DNA of 64,000 bases from NCBI GenBank assembly GCA_934045075.1, contig OW203732.1:6551501-6615500 (forward strand), written 5' to 3'. Each line of letters begins with the position of its first letter. Position 1 is the stretch's first letter. The DNA is from Yponomeuta sedellus. Lineage: Eukaryota; Arthropoda; Insecta; Lepidoptera; Yponomeutidae. Under the pieces are notes generated by a model. The model saw nothing but the letters and a program-made list of their open reading frames with translations. It ran no database searches and was not told the origin of the DNA. The translations under genes were made by a program, and so were the position numbers. Positions 10,716 to 19,035 of the stretch are shown here, piece by piece.

Positions 10716-13700
10716 ATGCCTAATAATAATTCAATATATTGTTCGGTATGTGATATCTCAGTTAAAAGTAGAGCTTTTTCCTCCCATTTGCGAAGCACTG
10801 TACATAAAAATAACAATGCTGTTAAGAAATGCGATGGTGTTGAGAAAGTATTATCCGCATTTCGTAACCGCATTGCCACTTACAGAGTGAGACCTCGTTC
10901 GGACAGCGAAGACGTCGACGAATCGAGCCCACCATCAATGTTTATTCGTTCACTGCGTAGTCAAGTGCGCCAGCTGATTAACGCACGACTTGAATCTTTT
11001 GACAGCGTAAAAGCGAATTTTGAACTATTCGCCGAGTTTACGCTGCCAAAAAATGATAGTAGTGAAGTTAAATCGTTCGCTACCGGAAACATCGTAATTC
11101 ATAAGAACTACGACTTCAATGAAATGTTTAAAAAGGTTGTCGAACAAATAGTTGCTGGTATCGACGAATTTCAGGAGAGAGATAGTGGTTGGACTTTTGT
11201 AGCTAATTCATATCTAGAGGTTAACATCAACAAGTATAATCCTCTGCGAGCGTCAGGGTTTATCGATCTTCCAAGAGCTATAAAATTAAAACATGCATGT
11301 GTCAATATCCAAAACGCTGACCAATTCTGCTTTTTGTGGTGCATTATGGCAGCTTTATTTCCTGCCCAAAAAAATTCAAACCGAACATCGTCATATCCTC
11401 ACTATGATACTTTGTTAGATACGAGACACATGACTTTCCCGGTGGGCTTCAGGGATGTCAGGGTGTTTGAAAAGAATAATAGCAATATTAGTGTAAATAT
11501 TTACGGCCTCAAAAACAACAAAACGATTGTTGGGCCGTTATACAAGTCCATGCAAAAAAAGCAAAATCATATCAATTTATTGTTCTTGGAAAGCGGTAAA
11601 AATACGCATTACTGTCTCATAAAAAATTTAAGTCGGCTGGTCAGGAATCAAGTTACGAAACATCATAGTAAAATATCTTTTTGCGATGATTGCATGATTT
11701 TCTTTTCTGACGATAATAAACTAAACAATCATAAATGCAGTGGTGTCAAAACTGCTCTGCCAGAAAAGGGAACATTAATCCAGTTTAGACATTTTGAGCG
11801 TATGCAAGATATGCCATTTGTAATCTACGCTGATTTCGAATCAATGTTACAACCCACTTCGGATGACCAAAAATCAAAAAATACAACAAACCTACAAAAA
11901 CACATTCCAGTCGCATTTGGTTATTACATCGTATGTTCTTATGATACATCTCTCAATCGGTATGTTTCTTATCGAGGACTTGATTGTGTTCAAGTTTTTT
12001 TAAAAAAATTGGGTGCTGACGTATTGAGGTTAAGTAGAGTATTAAAAAATCATATTGATATGTTACCCCTTACAGAGAGCGAGTTAAAAAGTTTTACTGA
12101 ATCTCAAATTTGCTATCTTTGTAGTAAGTTACTGTTCGAAGATAAAGTAAAAGATCACTGTCACTTGACAGGAAATTATCGTGGTGCGGCTCATTCCTAC
12201 TGCAACCTTCAATTTAAACTTCCACAGTTTTTACCGGTTTTCTTCCACAACTTGTCAGGCTATGACTGTCATTTATTTATTAGAGAGTTAGGTGAACTAC
12301 CAGGCAACATAAATGTTATCGCAAAGACAAAAGAAAATTATGTATCCTTTACTAAATTTTTTCCAATCGATAAACAAGAGTTTATGGCGGTGCGCTTTGT
12401 GGATTCTTTAAAGTTTTTAGGTACAAGTTTAGAAAAAGTTGCAGAAAATCTCTCAGTTCATGATTTTATTTATTTGTCACTTTTTTACCCTAACAAACGG
12501 CAATTTGATTTGTTAAGGCGTAAAGGAATTTATCCATATGAGTACATGAGTAATTGGGAATGTTATAAAGAAAAAGCAATACCTCCTCGCGAATGTTTTT
12601 ACAGTAGTTTAACTGACGAAACTATTTCAGAATCTGACTACGATCACGCTAAACAGGTTTGGAGGACATTTCATTTGTCAAACCTCGGTGAATACACTGA
12701 CTTATACTTAAAATCTGACGTGTTATTGTTAACTGATATTTTTGAGAGTTTTAGAAGTACGTGCAAAACTAATTACAGATTAGATCCTGCCTTTTATGTT
12801 ACGGCACCCAGCTTAAGTTGGGATGCTATGTTATTAAAAACCGGAGTCAAACTAGAACTAATCGAAGATTTGGAAATAATACGAATGATACAACGCAGTA
12901 TTCGCGGAGGAGTTTGCTTATGTTCTACTCGTTATGCTTGTGCGAATAATAAGTATCTACCTAACCACGATCTCACAACTCCAGATAATTATTTACTTTA
13001 TATAGACTGTAATAACTTATATGGGTATGCTATGTGTAGTTATCTACCCCACTCTAACTTTGAATTAATTGAGAACCCACCATTCCAAGTTTCTGATATT
13101 CTCCTTTTAAAAGATGACGCTAAAGTGGGTTACATATTTGAGGTCGATTTAGAATACCCAGAAACTTTGCATGATTTTCATAATGATTTGCCTTTCTGCC
13201 CCCAAAAATTTGCACCACCTGGATCACAAACATGTAAATTGATACCGAACTTATATGACAAGTATAACTATGTCATACATTACATTCATCTCAAGACTTG
13301 CCTCAAACATGGCCTGAAATTGAAAAAAATTCATAAAGCTATTAAATTCGATCAAGGTCCTTACTTAAAACAATACATAGATCTGAACACTGAATTGCGG
13401 CAAAAAGCTAAGTCACAATTCGAACAGGACTTTTTTAAGTTGTTAAATAATAGTATTTTCGGCAAAACATTAGAGGACACAGAAAAAAGACTAAATGTAA
13501 AGCTGGTGAACCAGTGGTCTGACGTCAGCAATAAAACTAAAAAAATCTTTTGTGCAGAACAACTAATAGCCAGGCCTAATTTTCATAGCTCGTCAGTATT
13601 CACTGAAAACTTTGTAGCAATTCAACTAAGACCTGAAAAAATTACACTGGATAAACCTATTTACATTGGTTTTTCAGTGCTAGAAATATCCAAAAGCCAT

Positions 13701-14252
13701 ATGTATGATTTTCATTACTCTATTATGAAACCTTTTTATGGAGCTAATTTAAAAATGTGCTATACGGACACTGATAGTTTTCTATACTCAATACAAACGA
13801 ATGACATTTACTGGGATATAAAGAAACATTTCAAACAGTATTTTGACACCAGCAATTACTCTGAGAATAATATTCATGGTATAACTAAACAAAATAATAA
13901 AGTTCCCGGATTGTTCAAAGATGAGTTAGAGGGGCAGCTTGTAACTGAATTCGTAGGATTGAGGTCTAAATTATACTGCATCAAAACTGAAAATACGGAA
14001 CTCAAAAAGGCTAAGGGTACGAAAAAGTCTGTCGTAAAAAAAATTAGTTTTAATGATTACAAGACCGTGCTAGTCGATAGCAGCTTAGTCAGAAAGAAAA
14101 ATATGATGTTTAAATCCTTAAAACATGAAATATTTACACAGTCACTTAATAAAGTATGTCTTTCCTATAATGATAATAAGCGAATTATACTAAGAAATAA
14201 AATTGATACTCTATCGTACGGCCACAAATCGCTTTACTTTAATAATATATGA
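10716..14252 (+). CDS. polB: Protein-primed family B DNA polymerase (pPolB)
   Basis: An 1178-aa uninterrupted protein that would copy the linear element from protein-primed ends. The exonuclease motifs are YADFES (371-376), NLSGYD (512-517) and YLKSD (664-668). The polymerase motifs are DCNNLYG (764-770), K908 through NNSIFG (911-916) and YTDTDS (1016-1021), so all catalytic acids are present. Accessory parts: an N-terminal C2H2-like finger (C9, C12, H24, H30), a second Cys/His cluster (C323, C326, H339, C341), and between Exo I and Exo II a recombination-endonuclease-VII-like insert (CYLC 466-469, DHCH 480-483, then a CN pair), as seen in many Polinton polymerases. The block around residues 196-235 (CFLWCIMAAL) is conserved-looking but unassigned. 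ATG 10716 is the first start; AATAAA follows at 14369. No intron or frameshift is seen. Confidence 0.95.
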   Translation: MPNNNSIYCSVCDISVKSRAFSSHLRSTVHKNNNAVKKCDGVEKVLSAFRNRIATYRVRPRSDSEDVDESSPPSMFIRSLRSQVRQLINARLESFDSVKANFELFAEFTLPKNDSSEVKSFATGNIVIHKNYDFNEMFKKVVEQIVAGIDEFQERDSGWTFVANSYLEVNINKYNPLRASGFIDLPRAIKLKHACVNIQNADQFCFLWCIMAALFPAQKNSNRTSSYPHYDTLLDTRHMTFPVGFRDVRVFEKNNSNISVNIYGLKNNKTIVGPLYKSMQKKQNHINLLFLESGKNTHYCLIKNLSRLVRNQVTKHHSKISFCDDCMIFFSDDNKLNNHKCSGVKTALPEKGTLIQFRHFERMQDMPFVIYADFESMLQPTSDDQKSKNTTNLQKHIPVAFGYYIVCSYDTSLNRYVSYRGLDCVQVFLKKLGADVLRLSRVLKNHIDMLPLTESELKSFTESQICYLCSKLLFEDKVKDHCHLTGNYRGAAHSYCNLQFKLPQFLPVFFHNLSGYDCHLFIRELGELPGNINVIAKTKENYVSFTKFFPIDKQEFMAVRFVDSLKFLGTSLEKVAENLSVHDFIYLSLFYPNKRQFDLLRRKGIYPYEYMSNWECYKEKAIPPRECFYSSLTDETISESDYDHAKQVWRTFHLSNLGEYTDLYLKSDVLLLTDIFESFRSTCKTNYRLDPAFYVTAPSLSWDAMLLKTGVKLELIEDLEIIRMIQRSIRGGVCLCSTRYACANNKYLPNHDLTTPDNYLLYIDCNNLYGYAMCSYLPHSNFELIENPPFQVSDILLLKDDAKVGYIFEVDLEYPETLHDFHNDLPFCPQKFAPPGSQTCKLIPNLYDKYNYVIHYIHLKTCLKHGLKLKKIHKAIKFDQGPYLKQYIDLNTELRQKAKSQFEQDFFKLLNNSIFGKTLEDTEKRLNVKLVNQWSDVSNKTKKIFCAEQLIARPNFHSSSVFTENFVAIQLRPEKITLDKPIYIGFSVLEISKSHMYDFHYSIMKPFYGANLKMCYTDTDSFLYSIQTNDIYWDIKKHFKQYFDTSNYSENNIHGITKQNNKVPGLFKDELEGQLVTEFVGLRSKLYCIKTENTELKKAKGTKKSVVKKISFNDYKTVLVDSSLVRKKNMMFKSLKHEIFTQSLNKVCLSYNDNKRIILRNKIDTLSYGHKSLYFNNI

Positions 14253-14693
14253 TTTTATACGATATCTTTTGCATGTTTTTGTAAGTAATTTAAATAGGTT
14301 TAGTACCTAAGTACTTAGTTGTCCTATACTCTATGTTTACATAGCACATAAGTAAAAGGGAATCATAAAATAAATGTTTATGTATTAAAGAAACTATTGT
14401 TTTACTTGTAAGATTTTAATTTAACCTAATCACCGCCTATTAGCAGTAATGTCATTGCACGGTAGATGCAAGTCAGCATTTTCATGTAACAACAAGTTTC
14501 TGCCCCAGATTTATTCGATACCTTGCGATCACATTCCATTAAAGCATGCCAAGCTATGTCAGCATTATTAACTCAGTTGAATGAACTGCGCCCGACACTA
14601 AGTAGGACTTTACGTTTGAGAATTGCTGACTAGAAAATATTGCAAATGTTTTGCATATTGTTGATTACTCATTCATAAGATCGCAATCGGCAG
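14253..14693 (+). other. Intergenic region between polymerase and the small plus-strand gene
   Basis: Carries the polymerase poly(A) signal (14369-14374). An ATG followed by a GTAAGT donor near 14270-14283 echoes the layout of exon 1 of the spliced gene, but no matching second exon could be identified. Confidence 0.45.
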
Positions 14694-14752
14694 GCAAGCA
14701 CACTGAGGACGTCAAGACAACTCTTCGATTCGGACGACGATTATTTTTCCAG
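14694..14752 (+). other. Leader exon or vestigial acidic exon module
   Basis: Flanked by a possible acceptor (CGGCAG) and a good donor (CCAG|GTATGT). In one frame it reads ...LFDSDDDYFS and ends in phase 2, closely resembling the end of exon 3 of the spliced gene (FESEDEYFE, donor GTATTT). Splicing to the acceptor at 14847 would give an immediate stop (AGA TAA) 3 bases before the next ATG. It therefore probably serves as 5' leader or uORF, or is a relic of exon duplication. Confidence 0.5.
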
Positions 14753-14850
14753 GTATGTGTTTTAAGGATTTACTTGCATTTGCAATTTGTGTGTATAGGA
14801 TACAACTGAAGGCATGTTTCGAGTTCTAATTTATGCTTTTATTACAGATA

Positions 14851-15228
14851 ATGGACCCTTCCGACTTATGGTTCCCAAATGCGCAGCCATTTGAAGATTA
14901 CAACGATGCACTGGAAATATCGATCCCCGCTGGACAGGAGAGCAAGGAAAAGAAAAAGAAGACGCAAAAAAACAAAATGGAATTGCGAAAAAAAGTACAA
15001 GCATCCTCCTCATACGTTATTACAAAAACGCCAAGAAGGGCCCTAAAACGCATCAAGATTGAAATATTTAACATCAGCGGAGGGCAAACGTCAGCGACCT
15101 CGGAAGATAGTGTGGTTAGTGCGCAATACATAGTGAGTGAAGTAGTGGATGACATAATGGACAAGTCCGAAAAATTGGTTAATGAAATTTGTAAGAAACT
15201 TTGTAATGACTCTTATAATGATCTTTAA
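14851..15228 (+). CDS. Small acidic/lysine-rich protein, unknown
   Basis: 125 aa from ATG 14851, which lies three bases after a strong acceptor (TTTTATTACAG), so the transcript is probably spliced in its leader. The N-terminus is acidic and aromatic (MDPSDLWFPNAQPFEDYNDA), then comes a Lys-rich segment (about 34-58; KEKKKKTQKNK), then a Ser/Thr-rich middle and an acidic amphipathic C-terminus (VSEVVDDIMDKSEKLVNEIC). AATAAA sits directly after the stop. No family is recognised. The opening acidic residues with a basic patch recall the spliced gene's composition but not its sequence. A core or regulatory protein is possible; this is inference only. Confidence 0.55.
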   Translation: MDPSDLWFPNAQPFEDYNDALEISIPAGQESKEKKKKTQKNKMELRKKVQASSSYVITKTPRRALKRIKIEIFNISGGQTSATSEDSVVSAQYIVSEVVDDIMDKSEKLVNEICKKLCNDSYNDL

Positions 15229-15405
15229 AATAAACTTTATGTACATAATTTTTCTTATCTCATTTTTCAATTCCCATTAATAAAGTAGATTAAATTAAAG
15301 AACTCAGGTATTTAGGTACACATTTATTTTTATAGGTACACATAATTAAAAACTTACATTGAAATAGCACACAGTAAAAGAAAAAAAAGTAGTTAATCAA
15401 TTCGC

Positions 15406-15891
15406 TTATATCTCAATTTTATTATCTATAATCCATTGTTTAACACATAAAACGGTTCTTAATGTACAATTTTTATTTTTATGATCTAAACAACTAAAAT
15501 TATTCTTATTATACTTTTTAAACAGCTCTAGCAAATTAGGACACCCCTTTTCTTCCACATTTATAACTGTAATATTATCACACAAGTCTCTGATCCATCT
15601 AGTTTTTTCTAAACCTTTCACTAGCACCTGTCTTTTTTCTAAATATGGTTTGATGATTTTATGGAACTGAAGATAATCTATATGTCCTTCAGACCATCTA
15701 TATCCAAAGTTACGCTCGATCCACTTTACATGTCTCTTTTCAAAATCAGTTAAATATCTATACGGCCACGGAGGTTTTATAAGAAATACTTGAGTGTTTT
15801 CAGCAGTAGCTAATGCAAGTTCTTTAATGATAAAGTGGTTTCTATCATTTTTAAATCCATGCACATCAACAATTAGGGTATTTGCGTTCAT
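15406..15891 (-). CDS. Uncharacterised 161-aa protein, conserved-looking Polinton gene
   Basis: The start codon overlaps the stop of the capsid gene upstream (ATGA, 15888-15891), the tightest junction in the element. Visible features: an N-terminal strand-like IVDVHGF with Asp, then KELALA, a PPWPYRYL motif, WIERNFGYRW, VLVKGLEKTRWI, and a C-terminal cluster CPNLLEL...C..H....C (about 128-150) that could bind zinc. The arrangement of strands with acidic residues could be an RNase H-like fold, but I cannot show catalytic residues. The last gene of the minus-strand series; an AATAAA on the minus strand lies about 80 bases beyond its stop. Confidence 0.75.
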   Translation of the reverse strand: MNANTLIVDVHGFKNDRNHFIIKELALATAENTQVFLIKPPWPYRYLTDFEKRHVKWIERNFGYRWSEGHIDYLQFHKIIKPYLEKRQVLVKGLEKTRWIRDLCDNITVINVEEKGCPNLLELFKKYNKNNFSCLDHKNKNCTLRTVLCVKQWIIDNKIEI

Positions 15892-17105
15892 GATAATTTT
15901 CTTACAATATTACTTAACGGTTTATATTCGATTAAACATTCGTTCAATATTAGACAATATGCAGATGTTTGATCTGGTATTTCTACTTCGCTTTCTAGCT
16001 CCACACGCACATTAACTACTGGTCCAGATTTAAGGTGGTCAGTTTGTCTTGAACAATCAATTACAAAAAGAGGTGCAAACTCCTCGAACTCTTTTGCACT
16101 TAACAAGGGTTCACTCCTTCGTCCGTAATACGACTGTTGGAATCTAGCGTACTGCTCGTATAATATAGCTATGTTGTTGTTACTAAAACTAACATTCATA
16201 TTGTCGTATGGAAAGTATGTGGAGTTCAGATATACCTTGACATCACGTAAATTGCAATGATCAAATCGAGACATGTCTTTAACTGCGTCATTCTTTCGGT
16301 TGGTTTGTAAACCTATAATAACAAACCTTGGCTTTTCAACTTGAGATGACGTTTTGATGGACCAAGTATGTTTTGTAGTCTTCGGCAATAAAGGGTACTC
16401 GTATAAATCCCAATTTCTGAAAGCTACTTGAACAGGTCTATCTTTTTCCAACAATCTAAGAAGATTAATTCTTTCTGTATCAGAAACTTTCACATGTGGA
16501 ACTCGCCATACAATTTTATGAATAACAACGTCATCCACAAATTCTCCCGTATTTAATTGTAATCCATTAACGTTCGTATTGCTTCGGAGCAAAACCAGTT
16601 CATGCTTACAATTAATTATTACTTTTTTATAATCTTCTGCGAATCCTAAAATATTACTTAAAGGTATTGAAGCTGAAAATTTTCCGGAGTGTACATTCTT
16701 AGTGCCATTTATATCCCATCCCCAAACCTTAGACATCTTGGATTCGCTTTCGTTCATAGATAAAATGGACTTCATAGTCGTAGTTAGTCCTGCATTTTTA
16801 ATTCTGTCTATTTCAACTCCGTTTAACTCATATCGTATATCTTGAAAAAAGAACAGCAGTGAATTATTTGTAAACTGAACACTAGAAGCCTTCTCCGATT
16901 CCGTTTCTCTCTTAAACACATTGACAACACCTTCCAAATATAATGTGCTAGCTGACGGCAGTATGTACAAATCCTGTTGGTTAATCGGTATACGAATTTC
17001 ATCGTTTCTATTGAAACTGGTCACGTAAGGTTTATAGGAATGAATTTCGATTCCATCAATGCTATTGTCATAGACAGGTGTACTCGAAATGTCTAGTATA
17101 CTCAT
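15888..17105 (-). CDS. Probable major capsid protein (double jelly-roll)
   Basis: 405 aa, no signal peptide or membrane segment, rich in predicted beta strands. Features include EIRIPINQQDLYILP (about 37-51), a LFFFQDIRYELNGVEIDRI block (about 84-102), VVIHKIVWRVPHV, WDLYEYPLLPKTTKHTW and a C-terminal SAYCLILNECLIEY. Its length suits a minimal double jelly-roll (about 400 aa) and it lies directly downstream of the penton-like and protease genes, as capsid genes do in Polintons. Role: forms the hexameric capsomers of the particle. The assignment rests on context, size and recollection of the family; a structure prediction would settle it. 4-nt overlap with the next gene. Confidence 0.7.
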   Translation of the reverse strand: MSILDISSTPVYDNSIDGIEIHSYKPYVTSFNRNDEIRIPINQQDLYILPSASTLYLEGVVNVFKRETESEKASSVQFTNNSLLFFFQDIRYELNGVEIDRIKNAGLTTTMKSILSMNESESKMSKVWGWDINGTKNVHSGKFSASIPLSNILGFAEDYKKVIINCKHELVLLRSNTNVNGLQLNTGEFVDDVVIHKIVWRVPHVKVSDTERINLLRLLEKDRPVQVAFRNWDLYEYPLLPKTTKHTWSIKTSSQVEKPRFVIIGLQTNRKNDAVKDMSRFDHCNLRDVKVYLNSTYFPYDNMNVSFSNNNIAILYEQYARFQQSYYGRRSEPLLSAKEFEEFAPLFVIDCSRQTDHLKSGPVVNVRVELESEVEIPDQTSAYCLILNECLIEYKPLSNIVRKLS

Positions 17106-17244
17106 TTTGACAACCCAATTAATTTAAGAAATTCTTTGTTTTCTGGTGATAATATTTTTTTTTTCTTCAGAGTTCTTTCCTTGTTAGTGATGAAATTGTG
17201 ACTAATGATTTTATGTTTTGGTGGAGAGGTTTTATTGAATTCTA

Positions 17245-17904
17245 TCATTTTTTCTTAAGATGTAAATATAGTTGCAGCTCTTCTCCACGTAAGTTAATTA
17301 AATGATTATTAATATCCAGTATCCTTATATTTATGCTACTTATATTATTTTGGTTAACAGGAAAATAAATGATGTTCTTAGGAATTTCTATTAATCTGTA
17401 ACCTGGTGGCACGTTAGGCGCAAACTCGTGAATAATGTGGCTAGATACACCGTTTATATATGATCCACTTACTATATCACATTCTATCCTCACCACAGTA
17501 GTTGAAAGAATGTTGACAGGATACTGTGACTCGTGTAATTCTTTTTTTTTGCCAAAGCCTAATAAGTTGCCGAGACCATTTTTTTTCTCAAAATGGATGT
17601 CTTTGGAGCTAAACAAATACGTTTTCAAAGTATTATTGTTACAGAATAGATTGAAATTGGCGTCTTTAATTTTTCCTTTAAGGTAATCTTTTATATCTTG
17701 CAATTCATATGTTCCCTCAGGTATTTCACAAAAGTCTTTATCCCCGTAGTAGAACTTGTTATTCTTACTTTCAATGTTTGGAATTGAATTAAAAGTAGAT
17801 AGATAAAGTAGAGCACACTCATATTCACCCTCTAGTTGCAATGGTGGGGAATAATTTGTTGTTAGCAGTGACTCATTGCCAGTTATTGATAGTGTGAATG
17901 ACAT
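17245..17904 (-). CDS. Penton-like minor capsid protein (single jelly-roll)
   Basis: 219 aa from the first ATG (17904; the frame is open further upstream but without ATG). Opens MSFTLSITGNESLLTTNYSP, then YECALLYLSTFNSIPNI, a hydrophilic middle with a GLGNLLGFGKKKE loop, and a conserved-looking PPGYRLIEIPKNIIYFPVN near 170-190. Size and position between protease and major capsid match the Polinton minor capsid protein that fills the vertices. A roughly 140-base spacer separates it from the capsid gene. Confidence 0.7.
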   Translation of the reverse strand: MSFTLSITGNESLLTTNYSPPLQLEGEYECALLYLSTFNSIPNIESKNNKFYYGDKDFCEIPEGTYELQDIKDYLKGKIKDANFNLFCNNNTLKTYLFSSKDIHFEKKNGLGNLLGFGKKKELHESQYPVNILSTTVVRIECDIVSGSYINGVSSHIIHEFAPNVPPGYRLIEIPKNIIYFPVNQNNISSINIRILDINNHLINLRGEELQLYLHLKKK

Positions 17905-17936
17905 TGTGTATATGATGAAAATAAAAAGAAACAACG

Positions 17937-18275
17937 CTAATTTATAGATTTATTCCAAAAGTCTTGCAAGAATTTTAAACATAAATGTCCACAGTTAAGA
18001 GTATTAAATGATTGATACGTCATGTAATTATAATACAAATTACCATTATTTAGATAATTCAAAACCTCTACTGGTGGCTTCAAATTTCCAAAACTATCAA
18101 AATATTCACAATAGTCTTTAAGTTTTACATAGGCTACCCAATGTGTCCCTTCGTTGGTGGAGTTATCTAAATTAACTACTCCACATTCTGTACTCCTTGG
18201 TTTGCTTGGTAATGCATCTTTCATAAACACTCCTCGAAAATATGGTATATCCTGTGCATATTCTAGTATATCCAT
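17937..18275 (-). CDS. Adenain-like cysteine protease (maturation protease)
   Basis: 112 aa. The catalytic set is in the expected order: H45 (GTHWVAY), D60 (YFDSFG), Q87 (TYQSFN) and C94 (NCGHLC), so the Ulp1/adenain-type active site is complete. It would cleave capsid and core precursors during particle maturation. The protein is short for the family. The frame stays open about 20 codons upstream of ATG 18275 without another Met, so either the start is truly here or a non-AUG start extends the N-terminus over the spacer toward the phospholipase gene. Confidence 0.88.
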   Translation of the reverse strand: MDILEYAQDIPYFRGVFMKDALPSKPRSTECGVVNLDNSTNEGTHWVAYVKLKDYCEYFDSFGNLKPPVEVLNYLNNGNLYYNYMTYQSFNTLNCGHLCLKFLQDFWNKSIN

Positions 18276-18304
18276 ATTGGTAAGAGCACGATTAGGCAGC
18301 CTTT

Positions 18305-19009
18305 TTAATAGTTTTTTGAACTTGTGACAAATAATCCGCTACCGGTTCGGTAGGGTTTGATATATAAACCTTTGCCTAAAGCAATTGTTTCCTTATTAGC
18401 ATTTTGTGCTATTTTATAGTCGTTTACTGTCTTCGCTATACCAGCCACACCTCCAGCTAAACTCCCTAGTGCTGATAACCCAGCGAATATTGGTATCAAA
18501 GGTAAAATTCCACCATGCTTAGGAATAGGAATTATTCTCGGTATATTAACATATTTCTTATTAGCTGTCAGCTTCCTTGCAGCCGAGTAAGCAGCTTTTA
18601 TAGCACTTTTACAATTTTTTGGTTTTTTTTTCTTGACATGAGTTTTAATATTAGTCACCAAAGAATTAAAATGTTTCATCCCTGCACCTGATTTTAATTT
18701 TGTCTTCATGACTTTACTAACTAGCCATGATGCAATTTTTTCACCGTTTTGAGCATCTTTCGATTTAAGCCTTCTCTTTGCCATGTCTAATAAACGCAAA
18801 TCAGCTTCGTGTCTGTTGGATAAGTCGTTAAATTTTGCATATGCGATATCGTGATGCATACAAGCGTCATCTAATTGGTTCACACCTCTATCTCCGCGTG
18901 ATAATCGTTTCTCCAACTTTGTCCCTGGGCCACAATAATTGTAACCGGGTAGATGTAATTCAAAGGGCAAATTATTTATTAAAGTATTAACTAGTCCTCC
19001 ACCTTTCAT
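18305..19009 (-). CDS. Phospholipase A2-domain capsid-associated protein with pX-like tail
   Basis: 234 aa. Residues 14-80 form a parvovirus-VP1-type phospholipase A2 domain: LPGYNYCGPGT (20-30, calcium loop) and DACMHHDIAY (48-57) with the catalytic His53-Asp54 pair. A Lys-rich middle follows (KKKKPKNCK, about 126-134). Then comes a Pro/Gly-bordered hydrophobic segment (166-192, GGILPLIPIFAGLSALGSLA...) like the membrane-active or core peptide region of adenoviral pX/pVI-type proteins, and a short polar tail. In parvoviruses this enzyme breaches endosomal membranes during entry; a similar role here is inference. It lies between the integrase and protease genes. The hydrophobic segment could equally be a membrane anchor. 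Confidence 0.85.
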   Translation of the reverse strand: MKGGGLVNTLINNLPFELHLPGYNYCGPGTKLEKRLSRGDRGVNQLDDACMHHDIAYAKFNDLSNRHEADLRLLDMAKRRLKSKDAQNGEKIASWLVSKVMKTKLKSGAGMKHFNSLVTNIKTHVKKKKPKNCKSAIKAAYSAARKLTANKKYVNIPRIIPIPKHGGILPLIPIFAGLSALGSLAGGVAGIAKTVNDYKIAQNANKETIALGKGLYIKPYRTGSGLFVTSSKNY

Positions 19010-19035
19010 TACTAGATATGGACTAAGGGCTTATT

